From Nocardioidaceae bacterium (GTDB lineage Bacteria > Actinomycetota > Actinomycetes > Propionibacteriales > Nocardioidaceae), in the NCBI GenBank assembly GCA_025966335.1, contig JAICRS010000163.1:1-6851 (forward strand): a DNA stretch of 6,851 nucleotides, written 5' to 3'. Both the position numbers and the translations under genes were made by a program. The notes under the pieces were generated by a model. It was not told the origin of the DNA and did not search any database. It saw nothing but the letters and a program-made list of their open reading frames with translations. The first letter of the stretch is position 1; each line of letters starts with the position of its first letter. This document shows, one piece after another, positions 1-4,564 of the stretch.

Positions 1-74
1 AGCTGGTCAACGACTACCTACGAGTGACCCGTCGCGCCCGCGCCGTCGTCGAGCGGATCTTCTGGGGCGACTGA
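1..74 (+). CDS. glnE: C-terminal end of glutamine synthetase adenylyltransferase (GlnE), partial
   Basis: Only the last 23 complete codons and the stop (TGA at 72-74) are in the window, read in the frame starting at base 3. The peptide contains DYLRVTRRARAVVERIFWGD, which I recognise as the conserved end of actinobacterial GlnE, where an Arg-rich helix of the form RxTRRAR-VVERxF closes the protein. GlnE adds and removes AMP on glutamine synthetase in response to nitrogen status. The gene begins outside the window, so domain content cannot be checked, and the call rests on this short tail alone. It has no evident functional link with the genes that follow; a hairpin 18 bases after the stop separates them. 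Confidence 0.7.
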   Translation, partial: LVNDYLRVTRRARAVVERIFWGD

Positions 75-92
75 CCCCGTCTTCCCCGAGTT

Positions 93-132
93 GTCAGCCC
101 CTGTGACCGCTATGGCGCACACAGGGCCTGAC
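93..132 (+). terminator. Stem-loop after glnE, likely terminator
   Basis: GTCAG (93-97) pairs with CTGAC (128-132) and CCCTGTG (99-105) pairs with CACAGGG (120-126), with one C-C mismatch at 98/127 and a 14-base loop. It starts 18 bases after the glnE stop. There is no T tract downstream, which is common for actinobacterial terminators. Terminator function is inferred from position and shape. Confidence 0.5.
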
Positions 133-150
133 CAGTCGGCGAAAAAATGC

Positions 151-188
151 GGCGGGGGTGGCGCCGGTGTTCTGGTGCCAGCCCCGCC
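151..188 (-). terminator. Strong GC-rich stem-loop, with a T6 tail on the reverse strand
   Basis: Two 15-base arms, GGCGGGG-G-TGGC-G-CC (151-165) and its partner ending CCCCGCC (174-188), pair with one mismatch and one G-T wobble around an 8-base loop. A run of six A (142-147) lies just before it, so on the reverse strand the hairpin is followed by GCATTTTTT, the shape of an intrinsic terminator. No reverse-strand gene is seen feeding into it. It may instead act as a second stop for glnE read-through, or as a bidirectional insulator before the SARP gene. Confidence 0.45.
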
Positions 189-235
189 GTCCCCTCACTT
201 CGTGAGCCCACTTTAGGAACTGATCGGCTCCTCGT

Positions 236-264
236 CCTGTGATTCCCACAAATCCGGTCACAGG
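236..264. promoter_or_regulatory. Inverted repeat CCTGTGA-N15-TCACAGG
   Basis: A perfect 7-bp inverted repeat (236-242 and 258-264) with a 15-base spacer lies in the non-coding region ahead of the SARP gene. The same words occur in the hairpin after glnE: CCTGTGA at 100-106, and CACAGGGCC at both 120-128 and 259-267. It could be an operator or a small hairpin; nothing in the sequence decides between them. Confidence 0.3.
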
Positions 265-277
265 GCCGACCGTTCGA

Positions 278-356
278 GTGGTGCCCGCACCACCCGGGTG
301 CGAGTCGGATGAGCCACCCGGGTGGTGCCGGCGGTTCCGGACGGACCACCCGATGT
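278..356. promoter_or_regulatory. Palindrome and ACCACCC repeat cluster upstream of the SARP gene
   Basis: Within 80 bases there are three related elements. GTGGTGC-CC-GCACCAC is a 7-bp inverted repeat (278-293). CCACCCGGGTG occurs exactly twice (290-300 and 314-324), the second copy inside the 12-bp palindrome CCACCCGGGTGG (314-325). A third, partial copy, CCACCCGATG, begins at 346. The cluster ends about 90 bases before the SARP start codon. SARP proteins and their regulators bind short repeated words near promoters, so an operator or autoregulatory site is a reasonable inference. The 24- and 32-base spacings are not the textbook 11/22-bp SARP spacing. Confidence 0.4.
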
Positions 357-446
357 TGGGGGGAGCGGCCCCCGAGGATTCGGCTCCAGCGGTCGTCGAC
401 GGCGGCGCACTCTAAGGGGGCAACACTGGCCGAGGGGACAAGCCAC

Positions 447-1346
447 ATGATCAACATCAAGCTGTTCGGACCGACGTCCGTCGAGACCGACCGGGGAACC
501 GTTACCGCCTCCGACCTGGGTGGGGTCAAGCCGCGTCAGATCCTCGAGATCCTGGCGCTCTCACCGGGAACGCCCATCGCGAAGGACCGCCTGGCTGACC
601 TGCTGTGGGACGGCGAACCGCCCAAGACCTACGTCGGGACGCTGGAGAGCTACGTGTGCGTGCTCCGCCGCAGTCTCGGGCTCACCAAGGGCCGGAAGTC
701 GGTGCTCGCCACCACCTCCAACGGATACGTGCTCGACACCAGCGAGGCGCACGTCGACCTCGTCGACTTCCGGAGGCTGCTGACACGCTCCTCCGCCGCC
801 GGTCCTGCCCAGTCCATCGAGCTGACCGAGCGAGCCCTGGCGATGGTCGGTGGCACGCTCCTGGCGAGCGAGGCGTACACGAGCTGGGCCACCCAGGAGC
901 GCCACTTCGTCGACCAGGAGCTGGTGACCGCGTGCGTGCGAGCTGCCGGACACGCACTCGAGCTGCGCGACTTCGACACCGCGATCCGGCTCGCGTCCGC
1001 CGGTCTCGACCGGGACCGCTTCGCCGAGAGCGCGGTCCAGCACCTGATGCGGGCGCTGTGGCTGTCCGGCCGGCGATGCGAGGCTCTGCGCACGTACTCC
1101 GCACTGCGCACCGCGATGGTCGACGAGCTGGGTCTCGAGCCCGGCGTCGCGACCTACCGGCTCTACATGGAGATCCTCAGCGACGAGTCGTCCTCGCGCT
1201 CGGCGGCGCCGGACAGCGAGCGGGCCGAGCTGCGGGCACTGCTCGGGCTGCTGCGGCAGACACTCGCCTCGATCCCCGGGGTGGAGCTTCCCGGCCATGA
1301 CGGTGCTCTCGCCGAAGTTGCCGTCCGCGTGCTGGACGTGGCCTGA
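447..1346 (+). CDS. SARP-family transcriptional activator (winged-helix + BTAD)
   Basis: The product is a 299-residue cytoplasmic DNA-binding regulator. Residues 1-100 form an OmpR-type winged helix: an opening strand MINIKLFGP, then KPRQILEILAL, RLADLLWDGEPP and LESYVCVLRRSLGL, the order seen in SARP DNA-binding domains. Residues 104-247 are a bacterial transcriptional activation domain, recognisable by VDLVDFRRLL, the TPR-like helices around LELRDFDTAIRLASAGL and the closing DELGLEPGVATYRLYMEIL. A tail of about 50 residues follows. The length fits small SARPs; no NB-ARC/ATPase domain is present. I chose the ATG at 447 because GAGGGGA (432-438) sits 8 bases upstream and the winged helix begins at once; the frame is open back to 309, but those codons look non-coding. 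A response regulator and kinase follow on the same strand after 178 bases. Targets cannot be read from the sequence. Confidence 0.9.
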   Translation: MINIKLFGPTSVETDRGTVTASDLGGVKPRQILEILALSPGTPIAKDRLADLLWDGEPPKTYVGTLESYVCVLRRSLGLTKGRKSVLATTSNGYVLDTSEAHVDLVDFRRLLTRSSAAGPAQSIELTERALAMVGGTLLASEAYTSWATQERHFVDQELVTACVRAAGHALELRDFDTAIRLASAGLDRDRFAESAVQHLMRALWLSGRRCEALRTYSALRTAMVDELGLEPGVATYRLYMEILSDESSSRSAAPDSERAELRALLGLLRQTLASIPGVELPGHDGALAEVAVRVLDVA

Positions 1347-1352
1347 ACGGGT

Positions 1353-1380
1353 GACCCCCGATACCCCCAAATGGGGGGTC
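1353..1380 (+). terminator. C5/G6 stem-loop just after the SARP stop
   Basis: GACCCCC (1353-1359) can pair with GGGGGTC (1374-1380). Alternatively ACCCCC (1363-1368) can pair with GGGGGT (1374-1379) around a 5-base loop, so two competing hairpins share one right arm. It begins 6 bases after the SARP stop, which fits a terminator, but there is no T tract. The two alternative left arms would also suit an attenuator-like switch or a protein-binding site. Confidence 0.45.
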
Positions 1381-1431
1381 GGCATGACGACAACAGGGAG
1401 TGTATGCCCGTTTCGTCCACCGGTGCGCGTG

Positions 1432-1473
1432 ACGCGTATTCACTATGGGTTTACGCGTGATACCGGGGGATAC
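1432..1473. promoter_or_regulatory. Inverted repeat and GATAC repeats upstream of the response regulator
   Basis: ACGCGTA (1432-1438) and TACGCGT (1452-1458) form a perfect 7-bp inverted repeat with a 13-base spacer, the two ACGCGT cores lying 21 bp (two helical turns) apart. Immediately after, GATAC occurs at 1459-1463 and 1469-1473 flanking a CGGGGG run. The spacer is the most AT-rich stretch of the intergenic region, so the promoter of the downstream gene is probably here, but I cannot assign convincing -35/-10 boxes. An operator for the adjacent NarL-type regulator or the SARP is an inference from position. Confidence 0.4.
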
Positions 1474-1524
1474 TTGGTGCGGGGCGCGGGCTCGAGACAC
1501 CCGCGCCTCGTATGAGGGGGCACC

Positions 1525-2211
1525 ATGTCAGTCATCGCATCGGGGGGGAACCCGGCGAGTGCGGAGGCGACCGAGGTAGTGGTCATCGACGACCACTGCA
1601 CGTTCGCCGAGTTGCTTGCGCTTGCTCTGAAGGGCGAGCCGGACCTGCACTGCGCCGGAACGGCCGAGACGCTCAAGGACGGCCTGGCCATGGTCGACCG
1701 GCTTCGGCCTGACGTCGTGGTGATGGACGTCAACCTGGGCGACGGCGACGGCATCGCGGCGACGGCGAAGCTGGTCCAGCAGTACCCGGACATCCGTGTC
1801 GTCGTGCTCACCGCCCACGCCGACCGGTCGGCGATGCACCGCGCCTCCGACGCCGGCGCATGTGCGCTGCTGCCCAAGGACGGTTCCCTGAGCGACATGC
1901 TCGCGGTCCTGCGCACCGCGCACCAGGGCGGGTTCGTCGTGCACCCCAGGCTCCTGAAGCGGATCGTCAGCCCGGCGCGACCGGTCAGCACGACCTACCT
2001 GCCGCCGCTGACCCGGCGCGAGCAGCAGGTCCTCCAGCTGCTCGCCGACGGGCTCGACGCGCGGGCGACCTCCAACCAGCTCGGCATCACGCTGCACACC
2101 TGTCGCGGTTACATCAAGAACCTCCTGATCAAGCTTGATGCCCACTCGCAGCTGGAGGCGGTCGCGATCGCGACCAGAAGCGGCCTCGTCCGTGTCAAGT
2201 CAGCTCACTGA
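1525..2211 (+). CDS. LuxR/NarL-type response regulator
   Basis: The product is a 228-residue two-component response regulator. After a 17-residue leader comes a receiver domain (about 18-140) with the acidic pair Asp22-Asp23, phospho-acceptor Asp68 in VVVMDVNL, Thr96 in VVVLTAH and Lys118 in LLPKD, so all phosphotransfer residues are present. A LuxR-type helix-turn-helix follows (about 162-224), with LTRREQQVLQLLADGLDARA and the recognition-helix region TLHTCRGYIKNLLIKL. The family binds DNA as phosphorylated dimers. The ATG at 1525 is preceded by GAGGGGG (1514-1520) at a short 4-base spacing. Its last 20 bases overlap the likely start of the kinase gene, indicating one transcript, translational coupling and cognate partnership. 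The output genes are unknown; the inverted repeat in its own upstream region suggests possible autoregulation. Confidence 0.93.
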   Translation: MSVIASGGNPASAEATEVVVIDDHCTFAELLALALKGEPDLHCAGTAETLKDGLAMVDRLRPDVVVMDVNLGDGDGIAATAKLVQQYPDIRVVVLTAHADRSAMHRASDAGACALLPKDGSLSDMLAVLRTAHQGGFVVHPRLLKRIVSPARPVSTTYLPPLTRREQQVLQLLADGLDARATSNQLGITLHTCRGYIKNLLIKLDAHSQLEAVAIATRSGLVRVKSAH

Positions 2212-3538
2212 CGACGGCCCGACCTCCACGGGAGTCGCCGGTTCCGTCGTCCGGCACGCCGTGGTCCGGTTCGCGGTGTGGAGCATCATCGCGATGATCG
2301 TGATCTCCATCGCGACCGTGTTCATCAGCCAGCGGCTCGCGCGCGAGGAGGCCCTCGAAGACGCCCAAGCACGTGCGGGCGGTATCGCGAGAGGCGTCGC
2401 CGACCTCGTCACCGGCCCACTCAAGGCCGGAGATGAGCAGGCAGTGGCGCGGGTCAGCTCGATCATGGAGCCTCGACTGCGCAGCGGCGCGCTGACCCAC
2501 GTGAAGCTGTGGGCACCGGACGGCACGATCATCTGGGCCGACGAACCATCCCTCATCGGACGCCAGTTCCCGCTGGAGGCAGACGTCACCTCCCTGTTCG
2601 GTACGTCGGACGTCACCGCCGAGCTCAGCAACCTCGACAAGCCGGAGAATGCAGAGGAGCGGCTGGAGGGAGAGCTGCTCGAGGTGTACGTCGGAGCGTA
2701 CGACTCGACCGGGAGGCCGATGGTGTTCGAGGCCTACCTGCCGACCGAAGGCATGGAGGAGAAGGAGAAGGAGCTGATCGCGGAGCTCCTGCCGCTCTCG
2801 CTGGGTGGGCTGCTGATCTTCCAGATCACGGTCCTGCCGCTGGCGGTGTCGCTGGCCCGACGCGTGGACCGCGCGCAGCAGGAGCGGGCGAAGGTGTTGC
2901 GGCACGGTCTGCTCGCCTCGGACCTGGAACGTCGCCGGATCGCCCAGGACCTGCACGACGGGGTGATCCAGGACCTGGCGGGACTGGGTTTCGCGATGCC
3001 GATCGTGGCAGAGCAGCTGCCGTCGGGTCCGGAGGCCGCCGACGCCCGCGAGGCCGTCGCGCACGTCTCGACGGTGCTGAGCCGCGACGTCACAGCGCTC
3101 CGGTCGCTCCTGACCGACATCTACCCGCCGAACCTCGAGGGGGAGGGGTTGGTGGCTGCCGTGGAGGAGCTCGCGATGCGGGCCGAGGACGCCCAGGTGT
3201 CGGTCAGTGTCGAGGTGAGTCCCGACTTCCACGCGCCGTTGGACGCCACCCGGCTCGCCTACCGGGTGGTGCGGGAGGGGCTGCGCAACGTGCTGCGGCA
3301 TGCCCGCGCGACTGCCGCCCAGGTGCACCTGCTGCGCAATGGTGACGACATCGTCGTACGCGTGGTCGACGACGGTCGGGGCGTGGACGAGAACACCGTG
3401 ACCGCGCCGGGCCATCTCGGGCTTCGGCTGCTCGCGGACACCGTCCAAGACCTCGGCGGCCGGCTCGACCTGAGTCCGGGTGCGCGCGGCGGCGCGATCC
3501 TCGAGGCGGTCTTCCCGGCGGACCTGATCAAGACCTGA
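2192..3538 (+). CDS. Membrane sensor histidine kinase (HisKA_3/HATPase, NarL-partner type)
   Basis: From the GTG at 2192 the product has 448 residues. A first membrane span covers about residues 24-47, followed by an extracytoplasmic sensor region of about 150 residues (with LWAPDGTIIWAD, resembling Cache/PAS-like sensor folds) and a second span at about 199-222. The cytoplasmic kinase has the HisKA_3 box RRRIAQDLHDGVIQDLAG with phospho-acceptor His255, an N-box REGLRNVLRHARA with Asn366, the ATP-binding VDDGRGV (Asp393-Asp394) and a G-box GHLGLRLLADTVQDLGG. This is the architecture of kinases that pair with LuxR-type regulators such as the one just upstream. Start choice is uncertain: the frame is open from an ATG at 2135, which would overlap the regulator by 77 bases; GTG 2192 gives a 20-base overlap and a normal N-terminus before the membrane span, though its ribosome site is weak. 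The ligand is unknown. Confidence 0.9.
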   Translation: MSSQLTDDGPTSTGVAGSVVRHAVVRFAVWSIIAMIVISIATVFISQRLAREEALEDAQARAGGIARGVADLVTGPLKAGDEQAVARVSSIMEPRLRSGALTHVKLWAPDGTIIWADEPSLIGRQFPLEADVTSLFGTSDVTAELSNLDKPENAEERLEGELLEVYVGAYDSTGRPMVFEAYLPTEGMEEKEKELIAELLPLSLGGLLIFQITVLPLAVSLARRVDRAQQERAKVLRHGLLASDLERRRIAQDLHDGVIQDLAGLGFAMPIVAEQLPSGPEAADAREAVAHVSTVLSRDVTALRSLLTDIYPPNLEGEGLVAAVEELAMRAEDAQVSVSVEVSPDFHAPLDATRLAYRVVREGLRNVLRHARATAAQVHLLRNGDDIVVRVVDDGRGVDENTVTAPGHLGLRLLADTVQDLGGRLDLSPGARGGAILEAVFPADLIKT

Positions 3539-3552
3539 CGGCCCTGCGACCT

Positions 3553-3987
3553 TCAACCGGGCGAGCCGGCCGGGTCCGCCCACCAGCCCCGCGATCGGCT
3601 CAGCGAGGGTGCGATCGGCTGCTCACCTCGGTGTACCGCCCGGATCGCTTCGATCACCCTGGGGGCGCGCTCGTCCTTGAGCAGGTAGCCGGAGGCGCCG
3701 GCATTGATCGCGTCTCTGACGATCGGGTCGTAGGTGTAGGACGTGAGCACCAGGACCCGGGTCTTCGGCCGCTCCCGCTTGATCTCGGCCGTGGCCTCGA
3801 TGCCGTTGAGCAGGGGCATCGACAGGTCCATCACCACCACGTCGGGAGACTCTCGCAGCGCCATCGACACCGCGGCCATCCCGTCAGCAGCTGAACCGAC
3901 CAGCTCGAGATCCTTGGTCGCGTTGATCAGCAGGCGCAGGCCGAACCGGATGACCTCGTGGTCATCCGCGAGCAGAACTCGGATCAT
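3553..3987 (-). CDS. Response regulator receiver protein without output domain (possibly truncated)
   Basis: The 144-residue product is a complete receiver domain closely resembling NarL/LuxR-type regulators: Asp8-Asp9, phospho-acceptor Asp54 in VVVMDLSMP, Thr82 in VLVLTSY and Lys104 in GASGYLLKD. The last receiver helix (VIEAIRAVHRGEQPIAPS) is present, and then, where a LuxR helix-turn-helix normally follows, the frame gives about 20 unremarkable residues (SRSRGWWADPAGSPG) and stops. I found no HTH-coding remnant in other frames before the kinase end, only 14 bases away. AGGAGG (3994-3999, reverse strand) lies 6 bases from the start codon, an excellent ribosome site, so translation is likely. 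It may be a single-domain receiver acting as a phosphate sink or protein-interaction switch for the facing kinase, or a full regulator truncated by deletion. The 10-bp direct repeat GCGATCGGCT (3591-3600, 3611-3620) falls at the point where homology ends. Confidence 0.85.
   Translation of the reverse strand: MIRVLLADDHEVIRFGLRLLINATKDLELVGSAADGMAAVSMALRESPDVVVMDLSMPLLNGIEATAEIKRERPKTRVLVLTSYTYDPIVRDAINAGASGYLLKDERAPRVIEAIRAVHRGEQPIAPSLSRSRGWWADPAGSPG
3591..3620. repeat. 10-bp direct repeat at the end of the receiver gene
   Basis: GCGATCGGCT occurs at 3591-3600 and 3611-3620, 20 bp apart, exactly where the receiver gene leaves its family-like sequence. Short direct repeats can mark deletion or slippage endpoints; here that is only a suggestion. 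Confidence 0.5.
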
Positions 3988-4211
3988 CGTGAGCCTCCTG
4001 GTGACCCGGGCGCGTCTGGTCCGGTTGTATCTAAGATGGCCAGACCGGCTTGGGAAAACCTTGATCGCCGCGACACGGGTCTGCCCCGTCGGCCTGCCTG
4101 CCGGATCGGCTGTCGCATCCCGAGGTCAGTCGACCCGTGCCGACTCTGGTCAGCCCGGTCGGTTCAGCCGCTCGATCCTGAACCACCCGGTCGTCCACCG
4201 GCGCGACCTCA
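3988..4211. other. Non-coding leader region of the receiver gene
   Basis: These 224 bases contain no credible gene on either strand. They hold the ribosome site of the receiver gene, a candidate reverse-strand promoter (4028-4056), and a 7-bp inverted repeat GGTTCAG-N10-CTGAACC (4161-4167 and 4178-4184) of unknown role. The rest shows nothing I can name. The region ends where the 22-bp repeat element begins. Confidence 0.5.
4028..4056 (-). promoter_or_regulatory. Candidate promoter of the receiver gene
   Basis: On the reverse strand, TTCCCA (4051-4056) and TAGATA (4028-4033) are separated by 17 bases. TAGATA resembles the actinomycete -10 form TAGRRT, and the distance leaves a 5' leader of roughly 35 bases ending in a strong AGGAGG. 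The -35 match is weak. Confidence 0.3.
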
Positions 4212-4212
4212 T

Positions 4213-4256
4213 GTTGAGACGTGGAGAAGTTCAGGTTGAGACGTGGAACTTTCGCG
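4213..4256 (+). repeat. Left-end pair of 22-bp direct repeats
   Basis: Units at 4213-4234 and 4235-4256 share the first 13 bases, GTTGAGACGTGGA, exactly. The second also carries ACTTTCGC (4248-4255). A further ACTTTCGCC at 4284-4292 may be a decayed third copy out of register. These units are the inverted counterparts of those at 4412-4499. Confidence 0.8.
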
Positions 4257-4294
4257 CCGGCAGGTGAGTTATCGCTGAATCTGACTTTCGCCAA

Positions 4295-4311
4295 CCGGTC
4301 ACCGTGACCGG
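4295..4311. promoter_or_regulatory. 17-bp palindrome CCGGTCAC-C-GTGACCGG
   Basis: A perfect 8-bp inverted repeat around a single C lies inside the repeat-bounded element, between its two arrays. This compact odd-centred form suits a dimeric repressor site. It could also be a relic of a lost internal gene's control region. No gene inside the element remains to be controlled. Confidence 0.4.
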
Positions 4312-4411
4312 ATCGCGTGAGCCAGTTCCAAGGAGCTGACTTCTCCGGCGTCAGGGTAAGTCGCTCGCTGCTCGCTGACGGCCCGGGTCACCGGGACACC
4401 GCTGGTCAATC

Positions 4412-4499
4412 GCGATTCCAGCACGTCTCGAAGGCGAAAAGAACACGCATGAACGGCGAAAAGAGCACGCATGAACGGCGAAAAGGGCACGTCTCAACG
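4412..4499 (-). repeat. Right-end tandem array of four 22-bp repeats
   Basis: Units at 4412-4433, 4434-4455, 4456-4477 and 4478-4499 run head to tail with no spacers. The inner pair (4434-4477) is nearly identical, with GCGAAAAGA and ACGCATGAACG. The outer two instead carry CACGTCTC (4422-4429 and 4488-4495), matching the left end in inverse. The lack of spacers excludes a CRISPR array; reading as protein-binding units of a transposon end fits best. Confidence 0.85.
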
Positions 4500-4534
4500 A
4501 ACCCGTCCCCCGACCCACCCCGACCCGTCCCGAC

Positions 4535-4559
4535 CCGACCCACCCCACCCCCGGGTCGG
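4535..4559 (-). terminator. Terminator of the oxidase operon, next to a C-rich tract
   Basis: CCGACCC (4535-4541) and GGGTCGG (4553-4559) form a perfect 7-bp stem with an 11-base loop. On the reverse strand it starts 5 bases after the stop of the last operon gene. It merges with a low-complexity CGACCC/CACCCC tract (4501-4552) that on the transcribed strand gives many runs of three or more G. There is no T tract. It is likely a GC-rich terminator; quadruplex formation is possible but unproven. Confidence 0.5.
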
Positions 4560-4564
4560 CACCG

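Larger units (their letters stand above)
4212..4499. mobile_element. Transposase-less element with IS21-like repeated ends (MITE or deletion remnant)
   Basis: The left end carries two 22-bp direct repeats starting GTTGAGACGTG (4213, 4235). The right end carries four 22-bp units (4412-4499) in inverted orientation, the outermost reading GTTGAGACGTG on the reverse strand (4498 to 4488). In both ends TTTCGC follows at the same offset, 15 bases from the G of that word (4250-4255 left; reverse complement of 4478-4483 right). Terminal inverted repeats built from multiple internal direct repeats are characteristic of IS21-family ends, and the left tip reads TG as in that family. Only about 155 bases separate the arrays, with no IstA/IstB-like coding sequence, so this is a non-autonomous derivative or a scar. 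I see no clear target-site duplication. The family assignment is inference; the repeat structure is direct observation. Confidence 0.6.

Noticed and set aside
309..446. Upstream extension of the SARP gene to an earlier ATG
   Set aside because: The extra 46 residues look like translated non-coding GC-rich DNA and include the palindrome cluster; a good ribosome site and the conserved domain start both favour 447.
561..1385. Reverse-strand open frame opposite the SARP gene
   Set aside because: Shadow of the SARP coding frame; no recognisable domain and no ribosome site.
2135..2191. Earlier ATG for the histidine kinase
   Set aside because: It would overlap the response regulator by 77 bases and add an Arg/Ser-rich leader that is the shadow of the LuxR domain coding sequence.
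2509..3345. Second forward open frame inside the kinase gene
   Set aside because: Out-of-frame Arg/Gly/Ala-rich shadow of the kinase sequence.
2195..3583. Long reverse-strand open frame (462 codons) opposite the kinase
   Set aside because: It lies antisense to a gene with every kinase motif, its product is His/Arg/Gln-rich without domains, and such frames are routine in GC-rich DNA.
3541..3625. Frameshifted LuxR HTH after the receiver domain
   Set aside because: Other frames of this stretch show no LTxREREVL-like sequence, and there is no room before the kinase stop, so a simple frameshift does not explain the missing domain.
4299..4490. Residual transposase fragment between the repeat arrays
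   Set aside because: The short frames show no IstA, IstB, DDE or AAA+ motifs and largely consist of translated repeats.
4412..4499. CRISPR array
   Set aside because: The repeats abut with no unique spacers, and the inverted match at the other end of the element fits a transposon terminus.
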